From: Macrothele yani
Taxonomy: Eukaryota > Arthropoda > Arachnida > Araneae > Macrothelidae
DNA: 64,000 nt
NCBI GenBank assembly: GCA_039090855.1
Contig: CM077011.1
Location: 26,131,001-26,195,000 of the forward strand
Direction of reading: 5' to 3'
Position numbers and translations under genes: made by a program. Numbering within the stretch: position 1 is the stretch's first letter; each line of letters starts with the position of its first letter. The notes under the pieces were generated by a model, which worked only from the letters and a program-made list of their open reading frames with translations, ran no database searches and was not told the origin of the DNA. Positions 63,536 through 64,000 of this stretch are shown here, in pieces.

Positions 63536-64000
63536 CTCTACTCTCAGTATACCTTCTCTTATCGTTATTACATAAGGTACAGAAATAAAGGAGTAATCTC
63601 TGCGTCAAAAACTAAAAAAAATCCAAATCAAAGAAAATTCTATCTGAGAACCTATTCTCTGGTCAAACCCGCACTCGCTAGCGGAGACTGCATTCTCAGA
63701 AGTTTCTGCCTTTATTAACATAACCAAAAACAACAAATAGAATACTACCACTAAGACCACCCGTAATGCAGACAATACTAAATAATTTTTTCTCCTATTG
63801 ATTGGAAATCAATCGTACCATATAGTGCTCTTCTAGACCCCTCATCAACAAACCACTGGAAACAAAAACAATCAAATTATATCAACAAAATGTTAATACC
63901 AAGCTGCCGATTCAAACCCAAAATGGTGTTTTCTAGACATATGGCGTCTCATTACACGAACCCACATCACTACCAAAAACAAAGAACCGACAATTACGTA
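63536..64000. other. Nothing recognised
   Basis: AT-rich sequence without repeat or coding evidence. Confidence 0.4.

Noticed and set aside
1..64000. Bacterial-style operons, ribosome binding sites, rho-independent terminators
   Set aside because: Spliced exons, SINEs and Tc1/mariner elements show the DNA is eukaryotic.

Overview
This is eukaryotic, almost certainly arthropod, DNA. The long introns, tRNA-derived SINEs, dense Tc1/mariner elements, a Penelope-like element and an ionotropic-receptor (IR) gene suggest a chelicerate such as a spider or scorpion. That taxonomic guess is an inference, not a sequence match.

The only convincing host gene is a plus-strand ionotropic glutamate receptor-like (IR) gene. 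Seven exons are visible (15825-15928, 21990-22080, 24868-25026, 32373-32514, about 41180/41185-41393, 50415-50698, 61707-61944), spread over 46 kb. They encode S1, M1, pore loop, M3, S2 and M4, with a stop at 61942-61944. The 5' end probably lies left of the window. Everything else is intronic or upstream and mostly transposon-derived.

Layout. 1-1330: dimeric tRNA-SINE in a mariner relic. 2330-10198: a Tc1 nest, in which one Tc1 is split by a second that itself holds a SINE and a third Tc1; next to it is a Tc1 whose 3' end holds a LINE. 10618-13147: mariner split by another Tc1. 13741-15330: about 150-bp tandem units, each with a CTCF-like core. 17041-17782: three SINEs in a row. 18649-24139: Tc1 relics, a MITE and a second LINE/Tc1 composite. 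25130-31170: DR1-motif repeats, LINE fragments and a Tc1 with only two nonsense codons. 33307-34825: hAT-like repeat with an LTR-like promoter, and a minisatellite. 35564-40833: a SINE split by a 5.1-kb hAT-like insertion that carries two Tc1s and a mariner. 41506-46442: SINE, Tc1, RTE-type LINE ends and a recent 824/826-bp tandem duplication. 46769-54661: several Tc1 relics, one carrying a dimeric SINE. 54664-57928: a Tc1 whose catalytic segment has expanded into about 19 tandem 119-bp units. 57983-60299: two Tc1 fragments joined at a perfect hairpin, with a Penelope-like insertion that creates an open 308-codon Tc1::GIY-YIG fusion. 62140-63535: a foldback element and a Tc1 fragment.

Most elements are inactivated by stops or frameshifts. 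The best candidates for something undescribed are the CTCF-motif array upstream of the first visible IR exon, the satellite born from a Tc1 DDE core with all minus-strand frames open, the Tc1::Penelope chimeric ORF, and the LINE/Tc1 composite present twice with the same junction.
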